Source: an uncultured bacterium (GTDB lineage: Bacteria > Bacillota > Clostridia > Oscillospirales > Oscillospiraceae). Taken from it: DNA of 64,000 nucleotides. A program made the position numbers and the translations under genes. Below are positions 39,080 to 50,067 of this stretch, in pieces (position 1 is the stretch's first letter; every line of letters starts with the position of its first letter). Where the stretch lies: the NCBI GenBank assembly GCA_947073515.1, contig CAMTMC010000008.1, positions 1-64,000 on the forward strand, written 5' to 3'. Under the pieces are notes generated by a model. The model was not told the origin of the DNA. It did not search any database and saw nothing but the letters and a program-made list of their open reading frames with translations.

Positions 39080-39709
39080 ATGGATACGTTTATTTTTATT
39101 GTGAATCTGATCGGCACAGTAGCTTTTGCCGCCTCCGGCGCCATGATCGGCCTGAAAAAGAACATGGACCTGTTCGGCGTGTGCATGTTGGGGCTGACCA
39201 CAGCCGTAGGGGGAGGCGTGATCCGGGATCTGATCTTGGGGCTGACGCCTCCGGCGGCCTTTCAAAATCCCACCGCCGCCCTGGTGGCTCTGGCCACCTC
39301 CGGGGTGTTTTTCCTGCGGCGGGTGCGCCATGTCCTCACGCAGGACCAGCGCCGGTATGACGAGCTGCTGTTCTGGATGGACGCCTGGGGCCTGGGGGCC
39401 TTCACCGTCATGGGGGTCCAGCGGGCCCATGATCTGATCTGGAATACCAACCCGTTCCTGCTGGTATTCGTAGGCGTGCTCACCGGCGTGGGGGGCGGCA
39501 TCCTCCGGGATCTGATGGCCCAGGAGGTACCCGATGTCTTTAAACGGAACATTTACGCCTGCGCCTCCCTGGCCGGGGCCCTGCTGTGCGCGGCGCTTCT
39601 GCCTGTCATCGACGACATGTCCGCCCTAATCTTTGGGCTGGCCCTGGTGGTGCTGATCCGGTTTCTGGCCCACCACTATGACTGGAACCTGCCCCGGGCG
39701 AAGTTTTAA
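39080..39709 (+). CDS. TRIC/UPF0126 (YadS-like) family membrane protein
   Basis: GTVAFAASGAMIGLKKNMDLFGVCMLGLTTAVGGGVIRDLILG. Confidence 0.88.
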   Translation: MDTFIFIVNLIGTVAFAASGAMIGLKKNMDLFGVCMLGLTTAVGGGVIRDLILGLTPPAAFQNPTAALVALATSGVFFLRRVRHVLTQDQRRYDELLFWMDAWGLGAFTVMGVQRAHDLIWNTNPFLLVFVGVLTGVGGGILRDLMAQEVPDVFKRNIYACASLAGALLCAALLPVIDDMSALIFGLALVVLIRFLAHHYDWNLPRAKF

Positions 39710-39874
39710 GAACCGGTATTCATGAGGGAAAATGCCGGATGAGCGAGGAAGTTTGTCTGGCCCGCAAGGCGGGAAATCGCCGGAATCCTGGGTGGATTTC
39801 AAGATTTCCCAACGAGGCGGGGCGGCAAAATTCCCGCTTAGATGGCCGTTTGAGCTTGTGAATACAGGTTCTTA
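39707..39874. mobile_element. MITE-like element 2, about 168 bp, related to element 1 but with different terminal repeats
   Basis: TIRs TAAGAACCGGTATTCATGAG / TAAGAACCTGTATTCACAAG; core shares CTTGAAATCC..CAGGATTCC.GCG and ATCCGGCATT with the 8.85-kb element. Confidence 0.65.
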
Positions 39875-39920
39875 GGGTTCCACCCCTGCGTACCCGGAGA
39901 GGTATTGCGTCACACAGAGA

Positions 39921-39950
39921 AGCGGCGCCGGCCAAGCGGCCGGCGCCGCT
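39921..39950 (-). terminator. Terminator of ilvC operon
   Basis: AGCGGCGCCGGCC-aagc-GGCCGGCGCCGCT, perfect 13-bp stem. Confidence 0.75.
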
Positions 39951-39963
39951 CCTTTGTGCTGTT

Positions 39964-41530
<1,567 letters not shown>

Positions 41531-41542
41531 CCTGCCCGCCCC

Positions 41543-43267
41543 CTATTTCAGCAAAAATTCGGTGATGTGGGAGCCGCCGGCCACCATGGGCCGGACCATC
41601 TCGTCCATATCCAGCACGCAGTCGATGACGCAGCCCCGGCCCGCCTCCAGCGCCTGGCGGAAGGCCTCCTCCATCTCCCCCATGGTGGCGGCCCGGAAGC
41701 CCTTGAGGCCGTAGGCCTCCGCCAGCTTCACAAAGTCGGGGCCCCGGTCCAGCGTGGTCTCAGAGAAACGCTTGTTATAGATCAGGTTCTGCCACTGGCG
41801 GACCATGCCCAGGGTGCCGTTGTTGAAGACCACCGTGATGATGGGCAGGCCGTAGTGCTCCACGGTGGCCAGCTCATGGCAGTTCATGCGGAAGCAGCCG
41901 TCCCCGGTGGTGTGGACCACCACCTTGTCCGGGTTGCCCGCCTTGGCCCCGATGGCCGCCCCCAGGCCGAAGCCCATGGTGCCGAAGCCGCCGGAGGTGA
42001 GGAGCTGGCCAGGATAGTCAAAGTGGAAGTGCTGGATGGACCACATCTGGTGCTGGCCCACGTCGGTGGCCACAATGGTGTCCTGGGGGGCCAGGCGGCG
42101 GATGGCCTCCAGCACCTGCTTGGGGGTGAGCTTCTCGCTCTCCCGGGGCACCGAGGGCGCCCGCAGGGGGAGGATCTGTTCCTTCCAGGCCTGATGGCTG
42201 TACTGGGGCAGGCGCTGGTTCAGCCGGGCCAGCACCCGCTTGGCCGAGCCGATGATGTGGTGGTCGGTGAGGACGTTTTTGTCAATTTCCGACCGGTCAA
42301 TGTCAATCTGGACAATTTTCGCCTGGCTGGCGAAGGTGTCCGGCTGGAGGGCCACCCGGTCAGAGAACCGGCAGCCCACGGCGATGAGCAGGTCGCACTG
42401 GTCGCAGGCCACGTTGCTGGCCCGGGAGCCGTGCATCCCGATCATCCCGGTGGTGAGGGGGTGCCCGCCGGGGAAGCCTCCCCCGCCCATGACGGTGATG
42501 GCCACCGGGGCGTCCAGCCGCTCCGCCAGGGCCCGGAACTCCCTGTCCGCCCGCCCCCGGACCACCCCGCCGCCGCAGATCAGCAGGGGGCGCTCCGACT
42601 GGGCGATCATGTCCACCAGGGTGTCGATGTCCCCGGCGTCGGGCTCGGGGGCCTTCAAGTCGTGGCTGGTGGCCAGGGCCCGGACAGAGGAGCAGGCCCG
42701 GTTCTGGATCCAAGGGATGAACTCGTAGTCAATTTCCACATTGGGGGCGGTGACGTTTTTCAAAAAGTCGATGAGCACCGGCCCCGGCCGGCCGGTGGCC
42801 GCCACGGCGAAGGCCTGGCGCATCACGTCGGGGATGGTCTGGGGGTCCCGGACTAAGTAGGCCGCCTTGGTGATGGGCATGGCGATGCCGGTGATGTCCA
42901 CCTCCTGGAAGGAGTCCTTGCCCAGCAGCGGCTCGGCGACGTTGCAGGTGATAAAGACCACCGGGGAGGAGTCCATGTAGGCGGTGGCGATGCCGGTGGT
43001 CAGGTTGGTGGCCCCGGGGCCGCTGGTGGCGAAGCACACCCCCACCCTGCCGGTGGAACGGGCGTAGCCGTCGGCGGCGTGGGAGGCTCCCTGCTCGTGG
43101 GCGGTCAATACGTGGCGTATTTTATCCTTATAGTTGTACAGTTCATCATAGAGATTCAGGATGGTCCCGCCGGGATAGCCGAAGACGGTGTCCACCTCCT
43201 GCTCCAGCAAGCACTCCATGATGGCTTGGGTGGCTCTGATTTTCAAGCTCTCAGCCTCCTTGTTCAT
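41543..43267 (-). CDS. ilvB: Acetolactate synthase large subunit (copy 1)
   Basis: ThDP enzyme: VFGYPGGTILNLYDEL, AADGYARSTGRVGVCFATSGPGATNLTTGIATAYMDS. Confidence 0.95.
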   Translation of the reverse strand: MNKEAESLKIRATQAIMECLLEQEVDTVFGYPGGTILNLYDELYNYKDKIRHVLTAHEQGASHAADGYARSTGRVGVCFATSGPGATNLTTGIATAYMDSSPVVFITCNVAEPLLGKDSFQEVDITGIAMPITKAAYLVRDPQTIPDVMRQAFAVAATGRPGPVLIDFLKNVTAPNVEIDYEFIPWIQNRACSSVRALATSHDLKAPEPDAGDIDTLVDMIAQSERPLLICGGGVVRGRADREFRALAERLDAPVAITVMGGGGFPGGHPLTTGMIGMHGSRASNVACDQCDLLIAVGCRFSDRVALQPDTFASQAKIVQIDIDRSEIDKNVLTDHHIIGSAKRVLARLNQRLPQYSHQAWKEQILPLRAPSVPRESEKLTPKQVLEAIRRLAPQDTIVATDVGQHQMWSIQHFHFDYPGQLLTSGGFGTMGFGLGAAIGAKAGNPDKVVVHTTGDGCFRMNCHELATVEHYGLPIITVVFNNGTLGMVRQWQNLIYNKRFSETTLDRGPDFVKLAEAYGLKGFRAATMGEMEEAFRQALEAGRGCVIDCVLDMDEMVRPMVAGGSHITEFLLK

Positions 43268-43274
43268 CTCTTTC

Positions 43275-43470
43275 GTCCCCCCCGCAGGGACAAGCCTCCT
43301 TTTAAAAGGAGGTATCCCCGAAGGGGACGGAGGATTGTATTTCGCCGCAGGCGAACTGTGCGGAGCAAACGAGGTTTGCGGAAATTTTGTTTCCTCCGTA
43401 TGCGCGCTTGGCCAGCGCAATCCCCAGTCAGCCTTGCGGCTGACAGCCCCTTTCCAAAGGGGCCTTTTTG
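43275..43470. repeat. Cluster of short palindromes between two ilv cistrons
   Basis: CCTCCTTTTAAAAGGAGG (43295-43312), TTCGCCgcaGGCGAA (43341-43355), GTCAGCCttgcGGCTGAC (43427-43444), GCCCCTTTccAAAGGGGC (43446-43463). Confidence 0.75.
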
Positions 43471-43659
43471 GCGCAAACCTGAAAAGCTTCTCCTTTATTT
43501 CCTGCTACCAATCCAATAGCAACCCGTGCCAATTATTGTCCCCAAAAATCTTACCTCTTGGCTTGTCACCGCAAACATAAGCGACATAAAGTAAATTATC
43601 GCAAATACAGCGACGGAAATAAGCGCTCTTTTAACGGTTTCATTCATTTTAGTCTCTCC

Positions 43660-44145
43660 TCAAATCTTCCCCCCGCCCTTTTGCAGGGCGATCATGCCGG
43701 TGCGGGCCACCTCCAGGATGGAGAAGGGGCGGAGCATGGCCTCAAAGGTGTCGATCCGGTCGGGGGTATCGGACAGCTCCAGGGTCATGGAGGTGGGGGA
43801 GATATCCGTCACCTTGGCTCCCATGATATCGCAGATGGTCATAATGTCCTGCCGGGTCTTGTTGGTGGCGTTGACCTTCAGCAGCACCAGTTCCCGACCG
43901 ATCATCTTGTCCTCGGGGATGGTGCGGACCTTAATCACCTCAATGAGCTTGTTCAGCTGTTTTTCCACCTGCTCCACCACGCTGTTGCCGCTGTCCACGA
44001 TAATGGTAATCCGGGAGATGGCGGGGTCGTCGGTGACCCCCACGGCCAGGGAGTCGATGTTGAAGGCCCGGCGGGAGAACAGCCCGGTGATGCGGTTGAG
44101 CACGCCGGCCTGGTTCTCCACCAGGACGGAAATGGTCTGTTTCAT
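43660..44145 (-). CDS. ilvN: Acetolactate synthase small subunit (copy 2)
   Basis: MKQTISVLVENQAGVLNRITGLFSRRAFNIDSLAVGVTDD. Confidence 0.95.
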   Translation of the reverse strand: MKQTISVLVENQAGVLNRITGLFSRRAFNIDSLAVGVTDDPAISRITIIVDSGNSVVEQVEKQLNKLIEVIKVRTIPEDKMIGRELVLLKVNATNKTRQDIMTICDIMGAKVTDISPTSMTLELSDTPDRIDTFEAMLRPFSILEVARTGMIALQKGGGKI

Positions 44146-44157
44146 CTTCTCCCTCCT

Positions 44158-45786
44158 TTAGTCCGTCGTTGAGACATCGGGGTGAACGTCGCAGATCATG
44201 AGACAGGGGCCCGGCTCCTCCAAAAATCGGCTGATCGCCCCGTCCAGCTGGTCCTCATCATTCACCGTCAGGCTGGGGATGCCGTAGGCCCCGGCGATCT
44301 TCCCAAAATCCGGGGAGCCGTCCAGGGCCACCCCGAAGGGGCCGTGGTAGGGGGCCCGGCTCTGGATCTGGTGGACCAGCCCCAGGGTGTTGTTCCGGAA
44401 CAGGAGGATTTTCAGATCCATCCCGGCACAGGCCACGGCGGCCAGCTCGTTCATAGCCATTTGGAAGGAGCCGTCGCCGCACACCACCAGGGTCTGGCGC
44501 TCCGGCTGGGCGGCCTTCACGCCGATGGCGGCGGGGAGGGCGTAGCCCATGGTGCCCAGGCCGCCGCTGGTAAGCAGCCGCCCGTGCTTCTGGGGCAGGT
44601 ACTTGCAGGTGAAGATCTGGTTTTGGCCCACGTCCACGCAGACCACGGCGTTATCCTCCAGCTTACCGCCCAGCTTCCGCATGACGGTACCGGGGAATAC
44701 ATAGCCCTCCCGCCGGGGGAACTGGCGGCTCAGCTCCGCCGCCCGGTAGTCCCGCAGCTTCTCCCGCCAGGCGGCGGAGTCGGTGACCGGCACCCCGCCC
44801 TCCAGCAGCTGGCGGAGGATCACCTTCACATTCCCCACCAGGGGGACGGCGGCCTGCATATTTTTGCCGATCTCCGCCGGGTCCACGTCGATGTGGATGG
44901 TGGCCATCCGCCGCTGGATCTCGTCCGGAGCGGTGATGGCCCGGTCCGCCGCCCGGGTGCCCACCATAATCAGCAGGTCGGACTTGGCCAGGGCCTGGTT
45001 GGCGCAGTGGTTGCCGTGGGCCCCCACCATCCCCATGTTCAGGGGGTGATTGGTGGGCATCAGGCCGATGCCCATCATGGTCTTTACCACCGGGATCCGG
45101 GCGGTCTCCGCCAGCTCCACCAGCTCCTCCCGGGCGCCGGCCAGCCAGACGCCGCCCCCGGCACAGATCAGGGGCTGCCTGGCCTTGGCGATGGCCTCCG
45201 CCACCCGCTTGATCTGTAAATCGTTGCCCCGGACGCTGGGCTTATAGCCCCGGATGTTGACCTCCTCGGGCCAGTGGAACTCCTCCAACCGCCCCTCCTG
45301 GATGTCAATGGGGATGTCGATGAGCACCGGGCCGGGCCGGCCGGTGGAGGCTATATGGAAGGCCTCCCGCACCACCCGTGGGATCTGGCTGGCGTCCTTC
45401 ACCAGGTAGCTGTGTTTGGAGAAGGGGGCCACAGCGCCGGTGATGTCCACCTCCTGGAAGATATCCCGGCCCAGCAGGTAGCTGGGCACCTGGCCGGTGA
45501 TGGCCACCATAGGGATGGAGTCCAGGTAAGCGGTGGCGATCCCGGTGATCAGGTTGGTGGCCCCCGGGCCGGAGGTGACCATGCACACCCCCGTCTTGCC
45601 GCTCACCCGGGCGTAGCCCGAGGCCATGTGGCCGGCGTTCTGCTCCGTGCGGACCAGGGTGTAAGCGATTTCCGGGACCTCCCGCAGGGCATCCACCGCC
45701 GGGCAGATGGTGGCCCCGGCGTAGCCAAAGATCCGCTCCACCCCCTCCCGGCGCAAGCTCTCAATCAGCGCCTGTGCTCCATTCAC
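44158..45786 (-). CDS. ilvB: Acetolactate synthase large subunit (copy 2)
   Basis: IFGYAGATICPAVDAL, SGYARVSGKTGVCMVTSGPGATNLITGIATAYLDSIP. Confidence 0.95.
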   Translation of the reverse strand: MNGAQALIESLRREGVERIFGYAGATICPAVDALREVPEIAYTLVRTEQNAGHMASGYARVSGKTGVCMVTSGPGATNLITGIATAYLDSIPMVAITGQVPSYLLGRDIFQEVDITGAVAPFSKHSYLVKDASQIPRVVREAFHIASTGRPGPVLIDIPIDIQEGRLEEFHWPEEVNIRGYKPSVRGNDLQIKRVAEAIAKARQPLICAGGGVWLAGAREELVELAETARIPVVKTMMGIGLMPTNHPLNMGMVGAHGNHCANQALAKSDLLIMVGTRAADRAITAPDEIQRRMATIHIDVDPAEIGKNMQAAVPLVGNVKVILRQLLEGGVPVTDSAAWREKLRDYRAAELSRQFPRREGYVFPGTVMRKLGGKLEDNAVVCVDVGQNQIFTCKYLPQKHGRLLTSGGLGTMGYALPAAIGVKAAQPERQTLVVCGDGSFQMAMNELAAVACAGMDLKILLFRNNTLGLVHQIQSRAPYHGPFGVALDGSPDFGKIAGAYGIPSLTVNDEDQLDGAISRFLEEPGPCLMICDVHPDVSTTD

Positions 45787-45814
45787 GGAACATCACCTCC
45801 AAAAAATCTGGGAC

Positions 45815-46090
45815 AAACAAAAAAGGCCCCGTCCTATCCTTCCGATAGGACGAAGCCCATTCGCTCCGTGGTACCACCTAACTTCGCGGCCCGTGCCGGG
45901 CCGCGCGCTCATTGCCCCGATAACGGAGGGGAACCGTTCCCGCCTACTGGGGCGCCTGCCGCCGGTTCAGTGGGACCGCTCACGGGTGAGGTTCGGGGGA
46001 GGTCCTTCACGGGAGCTTACACCAGCCGCTCCCTCTCTGCGCATCCAGACATGCCTACTATCCCGCTCATCGCTTTTTGGATGATTGTCC
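45815..46090 (-). ncRNA. T-box leader upstream of the ilvBN genes; inferred specifier CTC (Leu)
   Basis: Minus strand TTAGGTGGTACCACGG T-box sequence; terminator GTCCTATC-ggaag-GATAGGAC + T-run; stem I with GGAGCGGCTGGTG..AAGCTCC. Confidence 0.9.
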
Positions 46091-46093
46091 ACT

Positions 46094-46122
46094 ATCTTAC
46101 TCTACTCCGCTGAATTTGTCAA
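46094..46122 (-). promoter_or_regulatory. Promoter of ilv T-box operon
   Basis: Minus strand TTGACA - 17 bp - TAAGAT. Confidence 0.75.
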
Positions 46123-46241
46123 TTCCTTTTTTTCTTTTTTTCAAGGGTTTTTCTGGGGGAAATATGTGCCGTCCCCCTCTTGCTCTTACCGGCCCCATCC
46201 GCTATAATGGGACTACCATATTCATCAAGGAGGAGTTTCCC

Positions 46242-47018
46242 ATGGCTTTTGTGGAACTGGAAAAGAAGGGCGCCGTGGGCGTCATCACCATGAACCGCCC
46301 CGAGGCCCTCAACGCCCTGAACGAGGAGGTGCTCCGGGACCTGGACGCCGTCCTGGACCAGGTGGAACGGGACGATGATATCCTGGTGTCCATCGTCACC
46401 GGCGCTGGCCGGTCCTTTGTGGCGGGGGCTGACATCGGCCAGATGTCCACCCTCACCGCGGTGGAGGCCAAGGCCTTCGGCGCTTACGGCAACAAAGTCT
46501 TCCTGAAGCTGGAGAACCTGACCAAGCCCACCATCGCCGCGGTCAACGGCTTTGCCCTGGGGGGCGGCTGCGAGCTGTCCATGGCCTGTGACATCCGTCT
46601 GGCCAGCGAGAAGGCCAAGTTCGGCCAACCCGAGGTGGGGCTGGGCATCACCCCCGGCTTCGGCGGCACCCAGCGCCTGGCCCGCATTGCGGGCCTGTCC
46701 AACGCCATGGAGCTGATCCTCACCGCCAAGACCATCGGGGCGGCGGAGGCCAAGGAGCTGGGGCTGGTCAGCCACGTGTACCCCCCCGAGGAGCTGATGG
46801 ACAAAGCCCTGGAGCTGGCGGGCGCCATCGCCGCCAACGCCCAGGTGGCCGTCCGCCAGTCCAAGGCGGCCATCCGCCGGGGGACGCAGACCGACATGGC
46901 CACCGGCGCCGCTTTCGAGGCCGAGGCCTTCGGCCTGTGCTTCTCCACCGAGGACCAGAAGGACGCCATGGCCGCCTTTGTCAAGAAAGAGAAGGTCACT
47001 TCCTTCAAAAACCGCTGA
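46242..47018 (+). CDS. crt: Enoyl-CoA hydratase / crotonase family (short-chain enoyl-CoA hydratase)
   Basis: [71 protein letters not shown]. Confidence 0.93.
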   Translation: MAFVELEKKGAVGVITMNRPEALNALNEEVLRDLDAVLDQVERDDDILVSIVTGAGRSFVAGADIGQMSTLTAVEAKAFGAYGNKVFLKLENLTKPTIAAVNGFALGGGCELSMACDIRLASEKAKFGQPEVGLGITPGFGGTQRLARIAGLSNAMELILTAKTIGAAEAKELGLVSHVYPPEELMDKALELAGAIAANAQVAVRQSKAAIRRGTQTDMATGAAFEAEAFGLCFSTEDQKDAMAAFVKKEKVTSFKNR

Positions 47019-47097
47019 TCCATCAAACGGCGCCCGCTCCCCCTTCCGGGCGGGCGCCGCTGTGTCAGGAGAACCATCTATAACAGGGGGACGCCAC

Positions 47098-47607
47098 ATG
47101 AAACCCATTACTGTTGACCTGGGGGACATCACCAGGTTGGACGTGGACTGTATTGTCAACGCCGCCAACAAGAGCCTGCTGGGGGGCGGGGGCGTGGATG
47201 GGGCCATCCACCGGGCCGCCGGCCCGGAGCTGCTGGCAGAGTGCCGGACCCTCCACGGCTGTGAAACCGGGGAGGCCAAACTCACCAAAGGCTACCGTTT
47301 GAAGGCCAGGTACGTCATCCACACCGTGGGGCCGGTCTACGCCGGGACGCCCCGGGACGGGGAACTGCTGGCCAGCTGCTACCGAAACAGCCTGGATTTA
47401 GCCCGAACGTATGACATCCACACCATCGCCTTCCCGGCCATCTCCACCGGGGTGTACGGCTACCCGCTGGAGGAGGCCGTCCCCATCGCCGTGGAAACGG
47501 TAACCTCCTGGCTGGAGGAAAACCGGGACTACCCCCTCGCCGTGACCATGTCCTGCTTCAACGAGCGGATTTACCGGCTGTATCAGGAGGCCATCCCGGG
47601 GCTTTGA
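47098..47607 (+). CDS. Macro domain protein, ADP-ribose/O-acetyl-ADP-ribose hydrolase type
   Basis: [47 protein letters not shown]. Confidence 0.95.
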   Translation: MKPITVDLGDITRLDVDCIVNAANKSLLGGGGVDGAIHRAAGPELLAECRTLHGCETGEAKLTKGYRLKARYVIHTVGPVYAGTPRDGELLASCYRNSLDLARTYDIHTIAFPAISTGVYGYPLEEAVPIAVETVTSWLEENRDYPLAVTMSCFNERIYRLYQEAIPGL

Positions 47608-47629
47608 CCGTACGGGAACAGAAAAGAAC

Positions 47630-47667
47630 CTGGGCGATCCATAGAATCACCCAGGTTCTTCTTGTAA
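47630..47667. terminator. Bidirectional terminator between macro-domain gene and rplL
   Basis: AAGAACCTGGG...CCCAGGTTCTT. Confidence 0.7.
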
Positions 47668-47698
47668 TCAGAATCCTGAGAACCGGACAGAGGCTGAA

Positions 47699-48076
47699 TT
47701 ACTTCAGCTCCACCTTGGCGCCGGCTTCCTCCAGCTTCTTCTTCAGCTCCTCGGCCTCGTCCTTGGACACGCCCTCCTTCAGAGCCTTGGGGGCGCCCTC
47801 GACCACAGCCTTGGCCTCAGCCAGGCCCAGGCCGGTGATCTCACGGACGGCCTTGATGACCTTGATCTTGGCGGCGGCGTCGAAGCTGGCCAGGACCACG
47901 TCAAACTCGGTCTTCTCCTCAGCGGCGGGGGCGGCGGCGCCACCGGCGGCGGGAGCGGCCATGGCGGCGGCGGAAACGCCGAACTCCTCCTCCAGAGCCT
48001 TCACCAGCTCGGACAGCTCCAGAACGGTCAGGGCCTTAACTTCCTCGATCAGAGCAGTAATCTTCTCACTAGCCAT
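47699..48076 (-). CDS. rplL: 50S ribosomal protein L7/L12
   Basis: [50 protein letters not shown]. Confidence 0.98.
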   Translation of the reverse strand: MASEKITALIEEVKALTVLELSELVKALEEEFGVSAAAMAAPAAGGAAAPAAEEKTEFDVVLASFDAAAKIKVIKAVREITGLGLAEAKAVVEGAPKALKEGVSKDEAEELKKKLEEAGAKVELK

Positions 48077-48145
48077 GATAATTTACCTCCTAATAGTGTA
48101 ATTTCAAATGTTATGTTTCTCCCCTAGGGGAGCGGATGGGGCCGC

Positions 48146-48715
48146 TTACTCAGCGGCGGGGGCCTCCTCAACGGGAGCGGCCTCGGCGGCGGGAGCCTCC
48201 TCAGCCTTGGGGGCGGGCTCGCCGCCCTTCTCAGCGATGGCCTTGATGACGATGGCCAGGCTGGTAATGGGCGCCAGCATCATGCCCAGGGCCTGGGCCT
48301 GGAGCACGTCCTTGGCGGGCAGCTCGGCCAGGGCCATAATCTCCTCCAGGGAGATCACCTTGCCGTCCATAAAGCCGCCCTTGATGTTGAAGCGGTCGCC
48401 CAGCTGCTTGGCGAACTTGTTCACCACCCGCATGGGGGCGATGGGGTCGCCGGCGCTGGTGGCCAGAGAAGTAGTGCCGTTGAGCACGTCGTTCAGATCA
48501 TCCAGACCCACGTTCTTCATGGCGAACCGGGTCAGGGTGTTCTTGACAACGGCGTACTGCACCTCGCTCTGACGCAGCTCGGTACGCAGAGCGGTGTCCT
48601 CAGCCACGGTGATGCCCTTGTAGTCCACCAGCACGCCGCTGGCGGCGCCCTTCAGCTGCTCAGTCAGAGCTGCGACCACGGCCTGCTTCTCAGAAAGGAC
48701 CTTTGCGTTAGGCAT
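48146..48715 (-). CDS. rplJ: 50S ribosomal protein L10
   Basis: KQAVVAALTEQLKGAASGVLVDYKGITVAEDTALRTELR. Confidence 0.97.
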   Translation of the reverse strand: MPNAKVLSEKQAVVAALTEQLKGAASGVLVDYKGITVAEDTALRTELRQSEVQYAVVKNTLTRFAMKNVGLDDLNDVLNGTTSLATSAGDPIAPMRVVNKFAKQLGDRFNIKGGFMDGKVISLEEIMALAELPAKDVLQAQALGMMLAPITSLAIVIKAIAEKGGEPAPKAEEAPAAEAAPVEEAPAAE

Positions 48716-48747
48716 TTTGGTTTCACCTCCAGAAATTGTCTGCGCGA

Positions 48748-48860
48748 AACAAAAAACCTCCTGTCAAAAAGACAGGAGGACAGTACAGTCAAAGTAACTT
48801 CCTTTGATTGCACTCTCGGCAGGGATTACACCCGAAGGCACCTGCTGTCTTTGAACGCAT
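48748..48860 (-). ncRNA. L10-type ribosomal protein leader with attenuator hairpin
   Basis: CCTCCTGTC-aaaaa-GACAGGAGG hairpin with T-run just upstream of rplJ, preceded by structured GC-rich segment in the expected position. Confidence 0.75.
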
Positions 48861-48865
48861 GCGGT

Positions 48866-48894
48866 ATTATACCGAAAAACATCCCCTGTGTCAA
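48866..48894 (-). promoter_or_regulatory. Promoter of rplJL
   Basis: Minus strand TTGACA - 17 bp - TATAAT. Confidence 0.8.
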
Positions 48895-48935
48895 GGGGTT
48901 TTCCCGTTTTTTTTGGATTTTTCCCGCCGGGACGG

Positions 48936-49262
48936 CTACAGCTCCCACTCCGCCACAAAGTCGATCAGCCCGTCCACCAGGCGCAGCTGCTTCTCATCCA
49001 GGGCCCGCAGCTTCTCCGCCACGTTTTTCCAGCTCTCGTCGTGCCGCCGGGAGGCGCCCACCAGGAATTCGTCCGGCGTGGTGTCCAGGGCGATGGCCAG
49101 GCGCATAATGACCTCCGTGGAGGGGATAGAGACCGCCCGCTCAATGTTAGACAGGTACTGGTCGCTGATCTCACACTGCTCCGCCACCTGGGCCTGGGTC
49201 AGTCTCAGCACCTTCCTGCGCCGGGCGATCCGGCCCCCGATCAGCTGATAATCCAACTCCAC
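48936..49262 (-). CDS. XRE-family helix-turn-helix regulator (GTG start proposed)
   Basis: IGGRIARRRKVLRLTQAQVAEQCEISDQYLSNIERAVSIPSTEVIMRLAIALDTTPDEFL. Confidence 0.85.
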   Translation of the reverse strand: MELDYQLIGGRIARRRKVLRLTQAQVAEQCEISDQYLSNIERAVSIPSTEVIMRLAIALDTTPDEFLVGASRRHDESWKNVAEKLRALDEKQLRLVDGLIDFVAEWEL

Positions 49263-49420
49263 AGTCCCCGCCCCCTGTCCGATCTGTTCCCTATTATCTT
49301 TCCTTATCTTCCGAAAAATAAGAATCATTTATAAGTGGGAAATCAAACTTGACATTCTGTTTTTTAAGTATTATAGTTTATTTATCAACTAATAAATGGT
49401 CTTTTGAAGGAGGCTCTCTC

Positions 49421-49687
49421 ATGCCGCTTCCCCAGTCCCAGCCAGAGCTGCTGGATACTCTCTTCCAACAGGTAGGGTGCGCCTACCTCTCTGACCTAAA
49501 AAACCTCCGCTACCGCCCCCAGCTGCGGGCCGCCCTCTTTGGGATTGCCCCGGAAACATTCCCATACAGCCAGTGGCTGGGCGCCGCCCGCTACCTCCTG
49601 GGCGGGGCGGAGGACACCGGCGCCAGCGCCCAGCTGCGCCAGTCCCTGCTGGACAGCCTCTCCGCCCCGGAAGATCCCTCCACTTGA
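49421..49687 (+). CDS. Hypothetical small protein, divergent from XRE regulator
   Basis: ATG after AAGGAGG RBS; 88 aa; no recognised domain. Confidence 0.55.
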   Translation: MPLPQSQPELLDTLFQQVGCAYLSDLKNLRYRPQLRAALFGIAPETFPYSQWLGAARYLLGGAEDTGASAQLRQSLLDSLSAPEDPST

Positions 49688-49712
49688 CAAAGTTCCGCTC
49701 CAGTGGTATAGT
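49684..49712 (+). promoter_or_regulatory. Promoter of thrS T-box leader
   Basis: TTGACA - 17 bp - TATAGT. Confidence 0.75.
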
Positions 49713-49717
49713 ACCAC

Positions 49718-49985
49718 CATTAAACTGGCTTTGACGGAGACGAGGCCCAAGAAACCACCCAGAGAGGAGCGCCCAGCGCTGAAAGCGCTCTGTGGGGACG
49801 ATGGCCGGTACCACTCCTGAGCCGCCCGGGACAACCGGGACGGGCCCTCCCGTTACAGAGGTCACAAGCGGCAAGTTGTCATGTTTGCCTGTTACGGCGT
49901 AGACGCTTCTTGCAAGCAGGGTGGAACCGTGGGACGTATACACGCCTCACCCCTGAAGTTCATCAGGGGTGAGGCGTTTTTTTCG
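49718..49985 (+). ncRNA. T-box leader of thrS, specifier ACC (Thr)
   Basis: GCAGGGTGGAACCGTGGG T-box; terminator CGCCTCACCCCTGAagttCATCAGGGGTGAGGCG+T-run; GGTACCACTCCTGAGC specifier loop. Confidence 0.92.
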
Positions 49986-50067
49986 TTTTGCCCCGCCGTT
50001 GCCTCGGCCCCGCCGGGCCTCAGCCCGACCGGGACGGGAGAGCGATTTTTGAAAGGAGCGACCCCAC

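Noticed and set aside
43264-43476. 70-aa basic ORF
   Set aside because: Lies wholly in the palindromic repeat cluster; translation reflects repeats, not a gene
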